A stretch of DNA of 53,688 bases from Nocardia amamiensis NBRC 102102 (GTDB taxonomy: Bacteria; Actinomycetota; Actinomycetes; Mycobacteriales; Mycobacteriaceae). The DNA lies in NCBI RefSeq assembly GCF_001612745.1, contig NZ_BDBA01000015.1:1-53688 (forward strand), given 5' to 3'. Every line of letters begins with the position of its first letter. The first letter of the stretch is position 1. The notes below the pieces were generated by a model. It searched no databases. It worked only from the letters and a program-made list of their open reading frames with translations, and had not been told where the DNA came from. Positions 51,619 to 53,688 of this stretch are shown one piece after another. The position numbers and the translations under genes were made by a program.

Positions 51619-52899
51619 ATGGCAGCAACCAGGGTGTACGTCGCCAGGCTGGCCGGCCTGGTGGTGCTGGGACCGGACGGCGAGTCTATCGGCCGGATCC
51701 GTGACGTGGTCGTGGCCATCCGCTACGACCGCCAGCAACCACGCGTGCACGGACTCGTCGTCGAACTGCCCACCCGGCGGCGCATATTCGTGCCTATCCT
51801 GCGGGTCACCGCGATCGAGCCCGGTATGGTCACGCTGAACACCGGGACGGTCAGCCTGCGGCGCTTCACCCAGCGACCCGGCGAAATGCTCGCCTTGGCA
51901 CAGATCGTTGATTCGGTGGTCCGGGTGGAGGACCCGGACCTGCCGGATCTGACCGGCGTGGACGTGCACGTGGTGGATCTCGGCATCGAACAGGCCCGCA
52001 GCAGGGACTGGCTGGTCAGCCGGGTGGCCGTGCGCGGGCACCGCAGGCTGGGACGCAGGCGCGCCGTGCACGTGGTCGACTGGACCAGGGTGTCCGGCCT
52101 GACGCCCTACGAGATCGACAGGCGCGGACAGGACGTCACGCAGCTGCTGGAACAGTTCGAGGGGATGCGCGCGGCCGACGTCGCGCATCTGCTGCGCGAG
52201 CTGCCGGAGAAGCGGCGCGTCGAAGTGGCCGTCGCGCTGGATGACGAACGCCTCGCCGACGTGGTGCAGGAACTGCCCGACGACGAGCAGGTCGAGCTGC
52301 TCAGCCACCTGGAGACGCGCAGGGCCGCCGACCTGCTCGAGGCGATGGACCCCGACGACGCCGCCGACCTGCTCGGCGAACTGCCCGAGGGGGAGGCCGA
52401 ATCGCTGCTGGCCCTGATGGATCCACAGGAGTCCGAGCCGGTCCGCAGGCTGCTCGAGCACTCCCCCTACAGCGCGGGCGGTTTGATGACGCCGAAGCCG
52501 GTCATCCTGACGCCGTCCACGACAGTGGCCGAGGCGCTGGCGCGGGTGCGTAATCCCGACCTGACTCCGGCACTGGCCTCCATGGTCTTCGTGGTCCGCC
52601 CGCCCACCGCGACGCCGACCGGCCGCTACCTCGGTTCGGTGCACATCCAGCAACTGCTGCGCGAGCCGCCCGCCCATCTGGTCGGCGGCATTCTCGACAC
52701 CGACCTCTCGCCGCTGCGCCCCGAACTCCCGCTGGCCGCGGTGACCCGCTACTTCGCGACCTACAACCTGGTATGCGGGCCGGTGGTGGACGAGGAGAAT
52801 CACCTGCTCGGCGCGGTCAGCGTCGATGACGTGCTCGACCACCTCCTGCCCGAGGACTGGCGCGATCAGGAGACGAACGACGAAAGAGGCGGAGCATGA
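51619..52899 (+). CDS. MgtE N-domain/CBS protein lacking the membrane domain
   Basis: 426 aa. N-terminal PRC-barrel-like region (RVYVARLAGLVVLGPDGESIGRIRDVVV), then the MgtE intracellular N domain (RAADVAHLLRELPEKRRVEVAVALDDERLADVVQELPDDEQ, MDPDDAADLLGELPEGEAE), then two CBS repeats (SAGGLMTPKPVILTPSTTVAEAL; VDEENHLLGAVSVDDVLDHLLPEDW). The Mg2+-channel transmembrane domain is absent. As in M. tuberculosis Rv1232c, probably a Mg2+ or nucleotide sensor rather than a channel. Next to a DUF1003 membrane protein. Confidence 0.88.
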   Translation: MAATRVYVARLAGLVVLGPDGESIGRIRDVVVAIRYDRQQPRVHGLVVELPTRRRIFVPILRVTAIEPGMVTLNTGTVSLRRFTQRPGEMLALAQIVDSVVRVEDPDLPDLTGVDVHVVDLGIEQARSRDWLVSRVAVRGHRRLGRRRAVHVVDWTRVSGLTPYEIDRRGQDVTQLLEQFEGMRAADVAHLLRELPEKRRVEVAVALDDERLADVVQELPDDEQVELLSHLETRRAADLLEAMDPDDAADLLGELPEGEAESLLALMDPQESEPVRRLLEHSPYSAGGLMTPKPVILTPSTTVAEALARVRNPDLTPALASMVFVVRPPTATPTGRYLGSVHIQQLLREPPAHLVGGILDTDLSPLRPELPLAAVTRYFATYNLVCGPVVDEENHLLGAVSVDDVLDHLLPEDWRDQETNDERGGA

Positions 52900-52918
52900 G
52901 CGGTAGCGAGGTGGCGGC

Positions 52919-53533
52919 ATGACCGAGAGCGACACCGGCGTGCGGATCGTCCACAGCAGGGCACGTCAACGCTTGGAAACGCCGCTGGAAAGCCGGTTCC
53001 GGCTGGAGTGGGACGCCGAGGCGATGGCCCGCAGCAGCGAGCGGGTGGCGCGGTTCCTCGGGACGGGACGGTATCTGGCGGTTCAGACGATCCTGGTGGT
53101 GGTCTGGATCCTGTTGAACATCTTCGCGGTTAGGCTGCGGTGGGACCCCTATCCGTTTATTTTGCTGAATCTGGCCTTCTCTACCCAGGCCGCGTACGCC
53201 GCGCCGCTGATCCTGCTCGCGCAGAACCGGCAGGACAACCGGGACCGGGTCGCCTTGGAGGAGGACCGGATGCGGGCCGCTCAGACCAAGGCGGACACCG
53301 AGTTTCTGGCCCGGGAACTCGCGGCGTTGCGCCTCGCCGTCGGCGAGGTGGTCACCCGTGATTACGTGCGCCGCGAATTGGAGGAAATAAAAGGAATTCT
53401 GGACCGGATCGAATCCGCGGAATCCGTGGCACGCGAGATTCGCGCGGAAGGAACGGGAAAGGCGGGGCGCAAGAAAAGCTCCGGCCGAAAGTCCGCTCCG
53501 GCACCGGGTTCACCGCCGATAAGCGATGATTGA
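52919..53533 (+). CDS. DUF1003 family membrane protein
   Basis: 204 aa. DUF1003 core: FLGTGRYLAVQTILVVVWILLNI, WDPYPFILLNLAFSTQAAYAAPLILLAQNRQDNRDR, two transmembrane helices and the conserved AQNRQxxRDR loop, then a long coiled coil and a basic Lys/Arg-rich tail (GKAGRKKSSGRKS). Counterpart of M. tuberculosis Rv1231c. Lies 19 bp after the CBS protein gene, same operon. Confidence 0.9.
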   Translation: MTESDTGVRIVHSRARQRLETPLESRFRLEWDAEAMARSSERVARFLGTGRYLAVQTILVVVWILLNIFAVRLRWDPYPFILLNLAFSTQAAYAAPLILLAQNRQDNRDRVALEEDRMRAAQTKADTEFLARELAALRLAVGEVVTRDYVRRELEEIKGILDRIESAESVAREIRAEGTGKAGRKKSSGRKSAPAPGSPPISDD

Positions 53534-53654
53534 CCGGAAATACCCGACAACGACCTGACTGATGGGTAACCTGGACAACGTTGTCCCGAGCGACCCGGGC
53601 AGGGGATGTCCCGGACAACCGCTCCCGTGACGTCGAGGGATTGGGTGTGGCCGT

Positions 53655-53688
53655 ATGCGTGTTTCTGCTCCGGTGACGGTCTCGGCTG
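53655..53688 (+). CDS. Start of a further gene, cut by the window edge
   Basis: Eleven codons visible from ATG 53655 (MRVSAPVTVSA). In the mycobacterial order a membrane-associated lytic transglycosylase-like gene would follow here, but too little is present to tell. Confidence 0.4.
   Translation, partial: MRVSAPVTVSA

Noticed and set aside
51556..52935. Long minus-strand extension of the CitE-like gene
   Set aside because: It is antisense to the MgtE-N/CBS gene; the CitE homology starts at the ATG at 51555 with its own ribosome binding site.

Overview
The window is high-GC actinobacterial chromosome of the Mycobacteriales, most likely Nocardia. The fused 2-oxoglutarate metabolism enzyme (kgd), WXG100/type VII secretion genes, helix-turn-helix/DUF397 regulator pairs, a mymA-like cluster, FadD-type acyl-CoA ligase, many P450s and GTG/TTG starts all fit this. 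From memory of M. tuberculosis, kgd (left edge) and the right-hand block (corA, a general-stress protein, an MgtE-N/CBS protein, a DUF1003 protein) lie in one neighbourhood there; here about 45 kb of other genes separates them.

Left to right: 0-3.6 kb kgd and its terminator. 4.0-6.2 kb: a three-gene overlapping cassette (WXG-type protein, unknown protein, lipoprotein). 6.5-10.8 kb: DoxX protein, a P450 without the ExxR motif, an AraC regulator and a canonical P450. 11.0-12.2 kb, minus strand: an uncharacterised 244-aa protein, a possible 38-aa peptide, a tRNA-like RNA whose halves are circularly permuted with the acceptor stem closed by a 7-nt loop, a tRNA-Asn-like gene with a damaged acceptor stem, and a strong hairpin. 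12.4-15.1 kb: a type VII polymorphic-toxin operon (two WXG100 proteins, a toxin ending in a colicin E3-type rRNase domain, two related small immunity candidates, a YbaB-like protein).

15.2-19 kb: phosphotransferase, DUF5753-type regulator with DUF397 partner, small unknowns and TPR gene remnants. 19.2-22.8 kb: two small envelope proteins, a three-domain protein (PUA/EVE-like reader, CBS pair, Swt1-like HEPN) that looks like an RNA-targeting defence effector, and a PIN/excisionase-HTH toxin-antitoxin pair. 23-26.6 kb: a NERD-domain membrane protein, a 0.36-kb direct duplication of its 5' end fused to a copy of a TetR 3' end, and unknown genes. This 4-27 kb stretch is the accessory part of the window.

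26.6-33.3 kb: TetR regulator divergent from a mymA-like set (Baeyer-Villiger-type monooxygenase, SDR, HSL-family esterase), then a long-chain acyl-CoA synthetase and a TenA-like protein. 33.4-38.4 kb: membrane sulfite-oxidase-fold protein, Uma2 nuclease-like protein, DHA2 efflux pump with its PadR regulator. 38.9-43.5 kb: a ProX-ProV-ProW-ProZ osmoprotectant ABC operon with a second, divergent binding lipoprotein. 43.7-53.7 kb: malic enzyme, flavoprotein, PHP phosphatase, CorA and the conserved kgd-neighbourhood genes. The two best leads for an undescribed system are the permuted tRNA-like RNA locus (11.0-12.2 kb) and the EVE-CBS-HEPN protein (20.1-21.7 kb).
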